DNA of 64,000 bases from Holophagales bacterium UBA2201 (GCA_002327305.1 DCUZ01000073.1:1-64000); one strand, 5' to 3'. Numbered from the stretch's first letter, positions 1 through 7,478 are shown. Notes: generated by a model from the sequence alone, not told the origin. A program made the numbers and translations.

Positions 1-779
<779 letters not shown>

Positions 780-783
780 GACG

Positions 784-1188
784 ATGGACCGCCCCCTGCG
801 GCTGGAGGTGGTCACCCCCCGGCGCGCGGTCGTGCGCGTCGAGGCGGACGCCGTCTTCTTCCCCGGCCTCCGCGGCGAGGTGGGCGTCCTCCCCGGCCAC
901 ACCCCGTTCCTCACCGCACTGGGGACGGGGGAACTGCGCTACACCGAGGGCCCGCGCGACCGCCACGTGGCCGTCTCCGGCGGGTTCGCCGAGGTGCGGG
1001 ACGACCGCGTCCTGGTGCTGGCCGACTGGGCCGAGACCCCGGAAGAAATTGACGTGGCGCAGGCCCTGGCCGACAAGAAGGAGGCGGAGGCCCTCCTCAA
1101 GACCACCTACGGCGAAGAGCTCAAGACCGCCCAGGGGCGCCTTGCCCGGGCGATGGCGCGGATCCGGGTGGTGGAGAGGAGCAGTTAG
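784..1188 (+). CDS. atpC: ATP synthase F1 subunit epsilon
   Basis: This is the central-stalk subunit of F1, which couples rotor to catalytic head and can inhibit ATP hydrolysis. The product is 134 aa, the usual length. It has the N-terminal beta-sandwich with the typical EVGVLPGHTPFLTALGTGEL stretch and a C-terminal helical part rich in Ala and Lys. It starts 4 bp after the atpD stop, so the two are co-transcribed. The last codons run into a heptamer repeat whose first unit contains the stop codon. Confidence 0.97.
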   Translation: MDRPLRLEVVTPRRAVVRVEADAVFFPGLRGEVGVLPGHTPFLTALGTGELRYTEGPRDRHVAVSGGFAEVRDDRVLVLADWAETPEEIDVAQALADKKEAEALLKTTYGEELKTAQGRLARAMARIRVVERSS

Positions 1189-1216
1189 CAGTCCACAGTC
1201 GGCAGTCGGCAGTTTT
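1182..1216. repeat. Degenerate heptamer tandem repeat
   Basis: Five 7-bp units of the form CAGTnnn (cagttag, cagtcca, cagtcgg, cagtcgg, cagtttt). The first unit contains the atpC stop codon. It is one of several intergenic loci in this window built on a 7-bp unit. Confidence 0.75.
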
Positions 1217-1241
1217 CCCACCCACCCATTCAATGTTTATC

Positions 1242-1290
1242 GTAGGGGAGGGTTGCCCGCGTCTCGTACCCCAGGCCTGACCCTCCCGTG
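1242..1290. repeat. Dispersed ~49-bp intergenic repeat, copy 1
   Basis: Begins GTAGGGGAGGGTTGCCC and ends GACCCTCCCG. The ends form an inverted repeat (GGGAGGGT/ACCCTCCC). A second copy lies at 2336-2382. It looks like a small non-coding palindromic repeat; the mobilising enzyme, if any, is not in the window. Confidence 0.7.
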
Positions 1291-1360
1291 CCCTCTTCCC
1301 AGCCCACCCCTTTGCAATGCCCCGGTCGACGGTGGTATCCTCGATCCGAAGGAGGGGCCT

Positions 1361-1786
1361 ATGATCGGTTCGCTCATCGCAAAACGGGCGCTGGCGGAGG
1401 CGTTCGGGCACCTGAACCGCCGCGACCTGGCCAAGTTCATGGCGGCCTGGAGGGACGACGGGGAGTTCGTCTACCCCGGCGACATTCCCGAAAGTGGGAC
1501 CTTTCGGGGAAAGGCCGCCGTGGAGGGGTGGTTCCGGCGGTTCTTTGAGCAGTTCCCCGTGATCCGCTTCGACCTGCGGGACATCTGCGTGCGGGACCTC
1601 TTCGACCTGAAAGGCACCAACACGGTGGCCGTGCGCTGGGACATCGCCCTCACCAACCGCGGGGGGCGGGAAGGGCGCAACGCCGGCGTCACGGTGGTGG
1701 AGATCCAGAGCGGGAAGGTGGTTCGCGCCACCGACTACCTCTTCGACCTGGGGGACAATTTCAGGAAAAATTGGAGCGCCCTGTAA
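1361..1786 (+). CDS. SnoaL-like / NTF2-fold protein
   Basis: A 141-aa protein with the small cone-shaped NTF2/SnoaL fold pattern: an N-terminal helical start (LAEAFGHLNRRDLAKFMAAW), a D-G-EFVYPGDIPESGTFRGK segment, and beta strands ending in VVEIQSGKVVRATDYLFD. Members act as isomerases, hydrolases or mere binding domains, so no substrate can be named. The ATG is chosen because AAGGAGGGG lies 5 nt upstream; the reading frame continues further upstream but without a ribosome site. A weak TTTGCA...TATCCT pair lies at 1311-1341. Confidence 0.8.
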   Translation: MIGSLIAKRALAEAFGHLNRRDLAKFMAAWRDDGEFVYPGDIPESGTFRGKAAVEGWFRRFFEQFPVIRFDLRDICVRDLFDLKGTNTVAVRWDIALTNRGGREGRNAGVTVVEIQSGKVVRATDYLFDLGDNFRKNWSAL

Positions 1787-1805
1787 GGGAAAGGAGGCGG
1801 TCCGC

Positions 1806-2279
1806 GTGAGAGCCGGAACCCTACGCGTATTGCTGTGCCTGGCCGTGGCGCCGATGCCGGCGTGCTTCTCGGGCCGCCCCGCCGGGGACGGCCCGGAGGG
1901 CGGGAAGCGCGCCGCCCTGGGCTCGTTCACGATCGCCTCCAGGACGTTCGGCGATTTGACCCTGGCGCCGTCCGGATGCGCCGCCGGGGACCGGCAATCG
2001 TTCCTCGGGGCGGACTTTACGGCCCCCGATGCGACCGTGGTTCTGCGTCTGGTGGTGGACCCCCTCGAAGGGCCGGCCGTGCGCCTCTACGCGTCGGAGG
2101 CGCCGTTCGACCAGAGCGTCGTCTTCCGCCGGGAGGACTGCCCCACGTTCCATTTCTCCCTCGAGAGCACCGGATGGCGCATCAACGACTACGAAGACTA
2201 CCGCATCACCCTCGAACTGGACTGTTCCCGGGAAGGGGAGTCGGTCCGCGGAAGCGCCTCCAGCACGCACTGCCACTGA
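1806..2279 (+). CDS. Putative lipoprotein of unknown function
   Basis: A 157-aa product starting at GTG, preceded by AAAGGAGG. The N-terminus is a lipoprotein signal (MRAGTLRVLLCLAVAPMPAC) with Cys20 as the likely lipidated residue. The rest looks like a small beta-rich domain with Cys at GCAAGD, EDCPTF and LDCS and ends in GSASSTHCH. I do not recognise a family. It follows the SnoaL-like gene by 19 bp and is probably co-transcribed with it. Confidence 0.75.
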   Translation: MRAGTLRVLLCLAVAPMPACFSGRPAGDGPEGGKRAALGSFTIASRTFGDLTLAPSGCAAGDRQSFLGADFTAPDATVVLRLVVDPLEGPAVRLYASEAPFDQSVVFRREDCPTFHFSLESTGWRINDYEDYRITLELDCSREGESVRGSASSTHCH

Positions 2280-2283
2280 ATTA

Positions 2284-2318
2284 GTCTCGGGTCTCGAGTC
2301 TTGAGTTTCGGGTTTCCC
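2284..2318. repeat. Degenerate heptamer tandem repeat
   Basis: Five 7-bp units: gtctcgg, gtctcga, gtcttga, gtttcgg, gtttccc. It lies directly after the lipoprotein gene. Confidence 0.75.
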
Positions 2319-2335
2319 GCCCGCCCCATAGCATT

Positions 2336-2382
2336 GTAGGGGAGGGTTGCCCTCGTCCCGTACCCTCGGTCGACCCTCCCGC
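2336..2382. repeat. Dispersed ~49-bp intergenic repeat, copy 2
   Basis: Shares GTAGGGGAGGGTTGCCC at the start, a CGTACCC core and GACCCTCCCG at the end with the copy at 1242-1290. Both are in the same orientation, each just after a + strand gene. Confidence 0.7.
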
Positions 2383-2506
2383 GTTCAATAAACCGCAGCC
2401 CGATATCCAAAGTCCCGCTCCTCTCCCGTCGGGGTCGAAATCGGTATCGGTATCGCCATCGGTTACGAGTCTCGAGTTTCGGGTCGTAGGTTCCCCCGCC
2501 CGCCCG

Positions 2507-2534
2507 GTTCAAAGTCCAAGGTTCAAAGTTCATA
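2507..2534. repeat. Degenerate heptamer tandem repeat
   Basis: Four 7-bp units: gttcaaa, gtccaag, gttcaaa, gttcata. Confidence 0.7.
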
Positions 2535-2624
2535 GGTGCAGTTATTACTCCGGCCACAATCATCCTTGCACAGGGCAGCGACCCGAGATGCTGACTTTCG
2601 TCAGCAGGACAGCCTTGCATTGTC

Positions 2625-2645
2625 ATGCCGGACTTGATCCGGCAT
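2625..2645. repeat. ATGCCGG palindromic element
   Basis: Seven-base arms ATGCCGG and CCGGCAT around the loop ACTTGAT. Similar 'CCGGACTTGATCCGG' palindromes are common intergenic REP-like elements in other bacteria (from memory). Confidence 0.6.
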
Positions 2646-2693
2646 CTCAGCCGCCTGAACCACTAAATATGAGCAGATTAGGTGGAAAGCCCG

Positions 2694-3014
2694 CTATCCG
2701 GGCCTACCCGTCCCGCACTTCCAGCACTCGGTGAATTGCGGCTCGGAGATCTCCCCGCACTGCGGGCAGGTCCAGGCGGCGCCCTGGACCGTGGGGCGGT
2801 CCCTGTTGAAGTCGGCCAACAGGGCCTGGGCCTCCTCCGCCCGGGAATCGTCCTCGACCCAGACGGTGGGGTCGGTGTCGGGGCCCACCGGCACCTCCCC
2901 CCGCGCCCCCCACAGGTCCGTCCCTTTCACCTCGGCGGCGATGCCGGCCGATTCCAGGATGCCGCGGACCAGTTCCGCTTCGGTGGGATTGTTGGCCGTG
3001 AAGATCTTCCTCAT
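2694..3014 (-). CDS. DUF2007-type protein with C-terminal zinc ribbon
   Basis: A 106-aa protein. The N-terminal ~70 residues match the DUF2007 'putative signal transducing protein' pattern (MRKIFTANNPTEAELVRGIL, AGIAAEVKG, then WVEDDSRAEEAQALL). This small ferredoxin-like domain resembles P-II but has unknown ligands. The C-terminus adds a rubredoxin-like zinc ribbon with two CxxC pairs (CPQC, CWKC). The start has GGAGG 6-7 nt upstream. Function unknown; the fold assignment is fairly sure. Confidence 0.85.
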   Translation of the reverse strand: MRKIFTANNPTEAELVRGILESAGIAAEVKGTDLWGARGEVPVGPDTDPTVWVEDDSRAEEAQALLADFNRDRPTVQGAAWTCPQCGEISEPQFTECWKCGTGRPG

Positions 3015-3041
3015 TACTGCCTCCGTTTCCGTCCGCCCGCG

Positions 3042-3069
3042 GTTTCAAGTTTCAGGTTTCATGTTTCAG
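3042..3069. repeat. Degenerate heptamer tandem repeat
   Basis: Four 7-bp units: gtttcaa, gtttcag, gtttcat, gtttcag, lying upstream of the DUF2007 gene. Confidence 0.75.
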
Positions 3070-3106
3070 GTCCCGCCCACCCGGTTTCGAATCTACAGTT
3101 TCGATT

Positions 3107-3129
3107 AAAATAGGGACTGTCCCTATTTT
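3107..3129. repeat. 23-bp near-perfect palindrome (AAAATAGGGAC arms)
   Basis: Arms AAAATAGGGAC and GTCCCTATTTT meet at a central T. It sits 11 bp from the broken end of the truncated attC site. GGGACTGTCCC-type palindromes are known to me as REP-like elements linked with Y1 (RAYT) transposases; no such gene is present here. It could also act as a weak terminator for the cassette gene running leftward. Confidence 0.6.
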
Positions 3130-3140
3130 CCCACAGTGCT

Positions 3141-3163
3141 TCCGCTGGAACGAGTTGTTAGGC
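3141..3163 (-). other. Truncated attC site (left half)
   Basis: On the minus strand GCCTAAC (3163-3157) is followed by AACTCGTTCCAGCGGA, the typical R''-L'' half of an attC. The matching right half is missing; the sequence changes after 3141 to AT-rich DNA and the 23-bp palindrome. It lies 24 bp beyond the stop codon of the membrane-protein gene. Confidence 0.75.
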
Positions 3164-3187
3164 AACGGGCTGTCGTTGACTCACGGA

Positions 3188-3685
3188 TCATGGCCGCTCA
3201 AACACCCACCGACTTCGCTGAATCTCGGCGAGTCGGCCACCGGCGAACGTCAGATAGACATCGTTGACCCACTTCGCTGGCATTTCGACATGCCATTGGT
3301 CCACCACAAGGAGAGGTTGCGGTAGCTCCGAAAGGCCTGGAACCGCCGCGCGGTAGTAGCCGTATACGTCGCCGCTCATTTGACGAGACCCAGGATTCTC
3401 GAAGGGTTGTAGCGTTTCGTTGTCCGCGGACGCACGCTTCCATGCGACGTACACCGTATTCCCAGGAGAAGAGTACCTCTCCTTGATTGCGGCGAATGCC
3501 TCCGCTCGGGTCGAACCGATTCTAAAGCCGTAGGCAGCTCCTGACCGAACAACCCGATCACCTTCGACAAAGGGAATCCCGTGCTCCAATACGAAGAGGA
3601 GGCCGGCTGTGGCGACAACCGTCACTCCGACCACACCACCGACGCCCCAGAGCAACCATTTCCACCATCGCCTTTTCGTGGCCAT
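3188..3685 (-). CDS. Cassette-borne membrane-anchored hypothetical protein
   Basis: A 165-aa protein with a basic N-terminus (MATKRRWWKWLLW), one transmembrane helix at about residues 11-33, and a soluble domain that probably faces the periplasm (GFRIGSTRAEAFAAIKERY..., then YVAWKRASADNETLQPFE). I do not recognise a family. Its base composition is visibly less GC-biased than the flanking chromosome. No good Shine-Dalgarno is seen, as is common for cassette genes. It is the gene of integron cassette 1: its start lies 18 bp after the attC crossover point and its stop 24 bp before the next attC half. Confidence 0.75.
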   Translation of the reverse strand: MATKRRWWKWLLWGVGGVVGVTVVATAGLLFVLEHGIPFVEGDRVVRSGAAYGFRIGSTRAEAFAAIKERYSSPGNTVYVAWKRASADNETLQPFENPGSRQMSGDVYGYYRAAVPGLSELPQPLLVVDQWHVEMPAKWVNDVYLTFAGGRLAEIQRSRWVFERP

Positions 3686-3697
3686 GCCGTTCCCGAT

Positions 3698-3757
3698 GCC
3701 TAACGCGCCGGTTCAGCGGCGGCGCGCAGCGCGGTCCGCTGCAACCGGTTGTTCGAC
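3698..3757 (-). other. Complete attC recombination site
   Basis: A 60-bp site. On the minus strand it opens with GTCGAAC (3757-3751) and closes with GTTAGGC (3704-3698). Between them the paired arms CAACCGGTTGCAGCGGAC and CCGCTGAACCGG form the usual imperfect stem around a GCGC-rich loop. The crossover point is between G3704 and T3703. It lies 7 bp beyond the stop codon of the DUF4375-like gene, the normal cassette arrangement. Confidence 0.85.
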
Positions 3758-3764
3758 GGCCCGT

Positions 3765-4199
3765 TCACTGCTCCTCCACGTATTCGTCGGCATGTCTCGC
3801 GAGGTGTTGCTCCAGGGCCTCGGTGACAGTGGGCGTACATCGATGGAATGCGGCATCCAGTTCATCGATGAGGCTATCGTCGAGCGCATCCGCCCAGTCG
3901 GCCCCAGGCTCGGCGTCGGCCAGCGCCTCGACCGCGCGCGAAAGAAGCAGCGCCTGACACGTCAAGCCAAGGTCTCGCAGTGCAGCGACCGTCTCAGCAA
4001 GCCGGTTTACCCCGCGGTTCTCGAGGTACTGACCGTGGCCTCCATTCTGGACCTCCGAGTCGTACCAGAAGACCAGGTGAGCCTTGCGCTGGACTGAGGA
4101 AAGGTCGTCGTACTCCTCCATCGCAAGCAGGTCGACGAAGGCATTCCAGACGAGATGCGGCTCTTGCTTCAACCGTTGGCGCTCCACCACTCGCTTCAT
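3765..4199 (-). CDS. DMP19/DUF4375-like protein, cassette gene
   Basis: A 144-aa soluble protein. The core NGGHGQYLENRGVNRLAET with following helices (VAALRDLGLTCQALLLSRAV) matches the DUF4375/DMP19 pattern (NGGxxQyxxN), a family of unknown role. DMP19 members have been described as DNA-mimic regulators; that function is not shown here. Start: an in-frame ATG at 4244 would lie outside the cassette boundary at 4241-4242, so the ATG at 4199 is preferred. A three-codon ORF (ATG AAG ACA TGA) overlaps this start in ATGA fashion. Gene of integron cassette 2. Confidence 0.75.
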   Translation of the reverse strand: MKRVVERQRLKQEPHLVWNAFVDLLAMEEYDDLSSVQRKAHLVFWYDSEVQNGGHGQYLENRGVNRLAETVAALRDLGLTCQALLLSRAVEALADAEPGADWADALDDSLIDELDAAFHRCTPTVTEALEQHLARHADEYVEEQ

Positions 4200-4423
4200 G
4201 TCTTCATTGCCTCGTGGGGCTCCGGCTTCAGGTCCGTCGAACAATGATTATGCGACATACTGAACACTCCCATTCCCAACCAGGGCGCACCGATAGCATA
4301 GTTCAATATCGGCAGGAATCCGCCCCCGCAAGACGGCATCTTGTCGCTTTTGCTGCTTATTACTATGATATACGGCATTTCGCATAATCATGGCTTTGAC
4401 TAATCCCGAAGCCCGACTCCCCT

Positions 4424-4455
4424 AACTTTGAACTTTGAACCTTGAACTTTGAACG
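4424..4455. repeat. Degenerate heptamer tandem repeat
   Basis: 7-bp units aactttg, aactttg, aaccttg, aactttg, aacg. It ends 3 bp before the stop codon of the adenylate cyclase gene. The preceding 4245-4423 is AT-richer DNA in which I see no gene. Confidence 0.75.
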
Positions 4456-4458
4456 ATT

Positions 4459-6033
4459 TCATTCTTCCCAAGCGACTTGGTACACGTTGATCTTCGCCGC
4501 GAGCCCTTTGAGGGCGTACTGCCCCATGTTGGAGAGGTTGTAGGTCCCCTTCAGCCGGTCCTTGGTCTGTTCGGAGATGACGATCCTGCCCGGCTCGGCC
4601 ACGTGCTCCTCCAGGCGGCTGGTGACGTTGACCGTCGTTCCGAGGGCGGTGTATTCGAGGCGGCGCATGGAGCCGAAGTCGCCCACGATGGCGGGGCCCG
4701 AATGGACCCCCACGCGGAGCAGGATGGGCTGCTGCCCGGCGGATTCCCGCTCCCGGTTCCACGCGGCGATGCGGCGCTGGAGGTCCATGGCGGCGGCCAG
4801 GCCGCGGTCGGCGTGGTCCTTCTGCGGCAGGGGGGCGCCGAAGAAGGCCATGACGCAGTCGCCGATGAACTTGTCGAGGGTCCCCTCGTGGTCGAAGATG
4901 CACTCGGCGGCGAGGGAGAAGAACTGGTTCAGCGTCTCGGTGGTCTTCTCCAGGGGGATCTTCTCGCACATGGTGGTGAAGCCGACGATGTCGGCGAAGA
5001 GGAGGGTGAGGTCGGGAACGCTGGAGGCGCTCAGGACCGAGGTGGTGTGCTCCTTGCCCTTGACGATCTCGTCCACGATGGCGGGGGAGTGGTAGCGGGC
5101 CAATTGCGTCCGGATGCGCTTCTCGTCCTCCACGCTCTTGGTGAGCATGGCGCGCTCGAGGGCCACGGCGGCGAGGTTGGCCAGGGCGGTGAGGATGTCC
5201 AGGTCCTCGGTGGAGAAGGTCCCCACGCGGGTGGGGCTGTCCACCCAGACCATGCCGATGACGTTGTCCTGGTTCCACAGCGGGGCGCACATGGCGGCCC
5301 GGATCTGGTGGATGCGGATGCTTTTGCCCTCCTCGAACCGGGCGTCGGCCAGGGCGTCGTGGGTGATGAGGGAGACCTTCTGGTTGACCACCTGGTCGCA
5401 GATGGTGCGGGAGAAGGGGAGCTCCTCCTTGGCCAGGGGGCCGGTGCGGGAGCGCACGAGCTTGGGCTCCAGGAGCCCCTCGATCTTGAGGAGGATGTAG
5501 GCCCGGTCGGCCGGGAGGGCGTCGAAGAGGACGTCCATGATCTTGTTGAGGACGCCGTCGAGGTCCAGGGTGGTGAGGAGCGTGCGCGCCATCCGGACCA
5601 GGATGGTGAGCATCTTGGCCCGCTTCTCCTCCTCTTCGCCGGGCTTGAGGGGCGCGGCGGCCGCCGGCGCCTTGGCGCCGGGGTCCATGAGGAAGTCCAT
5701 CCGGAAGTCGGAGAGCGACCGGACGAAGGTGCCGGAGGTGCTGACGAAGGGGGTGCTGGTGAGTTCGATCTTGAAATTGCCGATGGTGAGCTCGTCGCCC
5801 ACCCGGAAGGGGCCGCGGGTGACCTTCTGGCCGTTGACGAAGATGCCGTTGGTGGATTGATTGTCCTCCACGACCAGCTCCTCGCCCGCCTTTTCGATGA
5901 AGGCGTGGTGGCGGGAGACGGAAAAGTCGGCCAGGACGATGTCGTTGTCCTTGCTCCGCCCCAGCGACACCCGGTCCCGCGAAAGGGTCATCGTCTTCTC
6001 ACCGGTCGGCCCGGTGATCTTGATCTGGTTCAT
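4459..6033 (-). CDS. FHA-GAF-class III adenylate cyclase
   Basis: A 524-aa cytoplasmic signalling enzyme. Residues ~1-95 are an FHA phosphothreonine-binding domain (VSLGRSKDNDIVL, VSRHHAF, NQSTNGIFVNG). Residues ~140-300 are a GAF sensor domain (LPADRAYILLK...). Residues ~330-520 are a class III nucleotide cyclase with both metal-binding aspartates (TLLFADIVGFTT, KFIGDCVMAFFG) and the transition-state Asn/Arg pair in TALGTTVNVTSRLEEH; the Thr in that motif fits class IIIb. It should make cAMP in response to a GAF ligand and FHA docking to a phosphoprotein. Start: ATG at 6033, only 8 nt after a TATAAT (6046-6041), so the mRNA is leaderless or nearly so. Confidence 0.93.
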   Translation of the reverse strand: MNQIKITGPTGEKTMTLSRDRVSLGRSKDNDIVLADFSVSRHHAFIEKAGEELVVEDNQSTNGIFVNGQKVTRGPFRVGDELTIGNFKIELTSTPFVSTSGTFVRSLSDFRMDFLMDPGAKAPAAAAPLKPGEEEEKRAKMLTILVRMARTLLTTLDLDGVLNKIMDVLFDALPADRAYILLKIEGLLEPKLVRSRTGPLAKEELPFSRTICDQVVNQKVSLITHDALADARFEEGKSIRIHQIRAAMCAPLWNQDNVIGMVWVDSPTRVGTFSTEDLDILTALANLAAVALERAMLTKSVEDEKRIRTQLARYHSPAIVDEIVKGKEHTTSVLSASSVPDLTLLFADIVGFTTMCEKIPLEKTTETLNQFFSLAAECIFDHEGTLDKFIGDCVMAFFGAPLPQKDHADRGLAAAMDLQRRIAAWNRERESAGQQPILLRVGVHSGPAIVGDFGSMRRLEYTALGTTVNVTSRLEEHVAEPGRIVISEQTKDRLKGTYNLSNMGQYALKGLAAKINVYQVAWEE

Positions 6034-6054
6034 CTGACCCAATTATAGCACCAT

Positions 6055-6096
6055 GAAGGCGGAAGGCGGAAGGCGGAAGGGGGAAGGGGGAAGGGG
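6055..6096. repeat. Degenerate heptamer tandem repeat
   Basis: Six 7-bp units: three gaaggcg followed by three gaagggg. It lies just upstream of the -10 box of the cyclase gene, where a -35 region would be expected. Confidence 0.75.
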
Positions 6097-6158
6097 GGGT
6101 GGACGATGAGCCCTTGGATCGGGTTGAAAACGGTCGCGCGGTCAACTATAATCGGGTC

Positions 6159-6212
6159 GTGCAATGGAATGGTCCGGCCGGAAGGATGCCGGCACCAACG
6201 CCGGGGAGGTGA
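6159..6212 (+). CDS. Candidate leaderless upstream ORF (17 aa)
   Basis: TATAAT at 6147-6152 is followed by exactly 6 nt and then GTG, the geometry of a leaderless start. The ORF encodes (M/V)QWNGPAGRMPAPTPGR and ends with TGA at 6210-6212, 3 nt before the ATG of the zinc-ribbon gene. Its last codons contain that gene's Shine-Dalgarno (GGGGAGG). If translated it would be coupled to the downstream gene. Translation is inferred from position only. Confidence 0.4.
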   Translation: MQWNGPAGRMPAPTPGR

Positions 6213-6215
6213 CCC

Positions 6216-6575
6216 ATGGCCCAATGTCCGAAGTGCAACAACCTGATTCCGTTCAACCTGACCGTCAAGTCGCTCTTCGTTTCGGAGGGAAAGCGGCGGC
6301 GCTTGGAGTGCCCGGTGTGCCAGGGGCCGCTCGTCGCCACGAAGAAGACCCTCGCGCTCGTTGTTCTGGCGGGGGCCATGCCCGCGCTGGTGACCCTTCC
6401 CAGACTGAGGCTCATGCAATGGGTCCAAGCGTTGTCGTTCGGGTGGGGCGTCATGGCCCTGTTCCTCCTGACTGCCCTGTCCTTCGCGCTGGCCGCCTGC
6501 GCCGTTGCCACGATGGCGGAATTCGAGCCCGAGCCCCCTCCCCGCAAATTCTACGATCCCGACCGGTTGGACTGA
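6216..6575 (+). CDS. Zinc-ribbon membrane protein
   Basis: A 119-aa protein. Residues 4-35 form a zinc ribbon with CPKC and CPVC pairs. Two transmembrane helices follow at about residues 45-65 and 75-100, and the tail is acidic and proline-rich (EFEPEPPPRKFYDPDRLD). The ribbon and tail probably face the cytoplasm. The start has GGGGAGGTGA 5 nt upstream. No family recognised beyond the ribbon; role unknown. Confidence 0.75.
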   Translation: MAQCPKCNNLIPFNLTVKSLFVSEGKRRRLECPVCQGPLVATKKTLALVVLAGAMPALVTLPRLRLMQWVQALSFGWGVMALFLLTALSFALAACAVATMAEFEPEPPPRKFYDPDRLD

Positions 6576-6637
6576 TCCTTCGCCTCTTCCCGTTTCTCTT
6601 CTCCCGTCCCCCTTTCCACGGAGGAGAGGGCCCGCCC

Positions 6638-7420
6638 CTACGGCAGGCAGGGGGTGTGGTAGAAGAGGAACATGGGGTCGCTGGTGGTCATGTCCGCCAC
6701 GGAGACATAGGGGAACAGATCCTCCCCGGTGTCGTCGAGGGCCTCGATGACCACCTTGCCGGCCGCCGTTCCGATCATCCCCGCGTTCACGCCGTTGAGC
6801 TGGACCGATTCGGAGTTTCCGAGGGTAACGGTCTGGGCGCTCAGTTCGGTCCCGTCGCCGGCGATGACCCGGACCCGCAGGCGGGTCGTCATCGCGTTGC
6901 CGTAGGTGAACCCGACATTGACGCGGGTGCGGGAGTAGTCCAGCGGGACGGGAAAGACGACCGTCTCCCCCTGGCCCATTCCCTGGTCTTCGTAGGCGAC
7001 GGGGATGTGCTGGCCGTAGGTTCCGCTCCCGCCCGGCTCCGTGGTGTAGATGCGGGCGTTGACGTAAAACGGCGAGGTCCCCATGAGGTAGACCCAGAAG
7101 GTCCGCCCCTGGGGGAGTCCCAGGTCGCCGATGAGGTCGGCCGCCTCCACCGTCCCGCCCGGCGGCACGGTGTAATCCCGCGTGTACTCCGTGTAGCCGC
7201 TGAGGGCGTCCACGGCGAACGCCTGGACGGTGTTGGGCTGGCCCGAAACGGGGCCGGCGTCGGAAAGCCAGACGGCGGTGGTCCAGAAGGAGCCCTGGGC
7301 GCCGGGCCCGGAGGCCGCCACGGGGATGATCTGGTACTGTTGCGGCGAGCCGCAGGCGGCCGTGGCCTGGGACCCGGCGAGCGAAATCATGAAGCCAAGC
7401 AGGATGGGGGTGAGGCGCAT
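6638..7420 (-). CDS. Secreted protein, single copy of the 'YRTNLG/TGDP' domain
   Basis: A 260-aa protein with a Sec signal peptide (MRLTPILLGFMISLAGSQATA). The mature part resembles the two end domains of the 916-aa secreted protein at 42549: it shares a QGSFWTTAVWLSDAG-type opening, GTYGQHIPVA, a strand pair ending VNVGFTYGN, and PYVSVADMTTSDPMFLF. Many such beta-rich domains occur in Acidobacteriota (from memory); the function is unknown and a cell-surface role is likely. The start has AAGGAGG. A promoter (TTGACA-18-TAGGGT) lies upstream. It is convergent with the zinc-ribbon gene. Confidence 0.75.
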   Translation of the reverse strand: MRLTPILLGFMISLAGSQATAACGSPQQYQIIPVAASGPGAQGSFWTTAVWLSDAGPVSGQPNTVQAFAVDALSGYTEYTRDYTVPPGGTVEAADLIGDLGLPQGRTFWVYLMGTSPFYVNARIYTTEPGGSGTYGQHIPVAYEDQGMGQGETVVFPVPLDYSRTRVNVGFTYGNAMTTRLRVRVIAGDGTELSAQTVTLGNSESVQLNGVNAGMIGTAAGKVVIEALDDTGEDLFPYVSVADMTTSDPMFLFYHTPCLP

Positions 7421-7448
7421 AGAACCTCCTTCGCGAAATCTGGGTCTA

Positions 7449-7478
7449 ACCCTACACGCATCGCCGTTCCCTTGTCAA
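7449..7478 (-). promoter_or_regulatory. Sigma-70-type promoter for the secreted protein
   Basis: On the minus strand TTGACA (7478-7473), 18 bp, then TAGGGT (7454-7449). The start codon is 29 bp further on, behind a strong ribosome site. The -35 is perfect, the -10 is weak. Confidence 0.5.

Larger units (their letters stand above)
2280..2693. other. Gene-free repeat-rich stretch
   Basis: About 410 bp without a supported gene. It holds two heptamer arrays, a copy of the 49-bp repeat, a hexamer-type stretch near 2441-2466 (atcggt units) and an ATGCCGG/CCGGCAT palindrome. No promoter or terminator stands out. Confidence 0.7.
3141..4241 (-). mobile_element. Remnant of two integron gene cassettes
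   Basis: Two minus-strand genes, each followed at its 3' end by an attC-type site. Read on the minus strand, cassette 2 starts at the TTCGAC of G^TTCGAC (G at 4242), carries the DUF4375-like gene, and ends in a complete attC whose left box is GTCGAAC, the exact complement of its own start. Cassette 1 starts at G^TTAGGC (G at 3704) and carries the membrane-protein gene. It ends in a half attC whose left box GCCTAAC again complements its own start. This reciprocal pairing is what integrase-mediated cassette insertion produces. No intI or attI is in the window, and the second attC is truncated, so it is a relic or an integrase-less cluster. Confidence 0.8.

Noticed and set aside
4196..4378. 60-codon minus-strand open frame upstream of the DUF4375-like gene
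   Set aside because: Crosses the integron cassette boundary at 4241-4242, has no ribosome site and no recognisable feature.
4477..6048. 523-codon open frame on the plus strand opposite the adenylate cyclase gene
   Set aside because: Low-complexity Gly/Asp/Val-rich translation typical of the antisense of GC-rich genes; the minus-strand frame carries FHA, GAF and cyclase motifs throughout.
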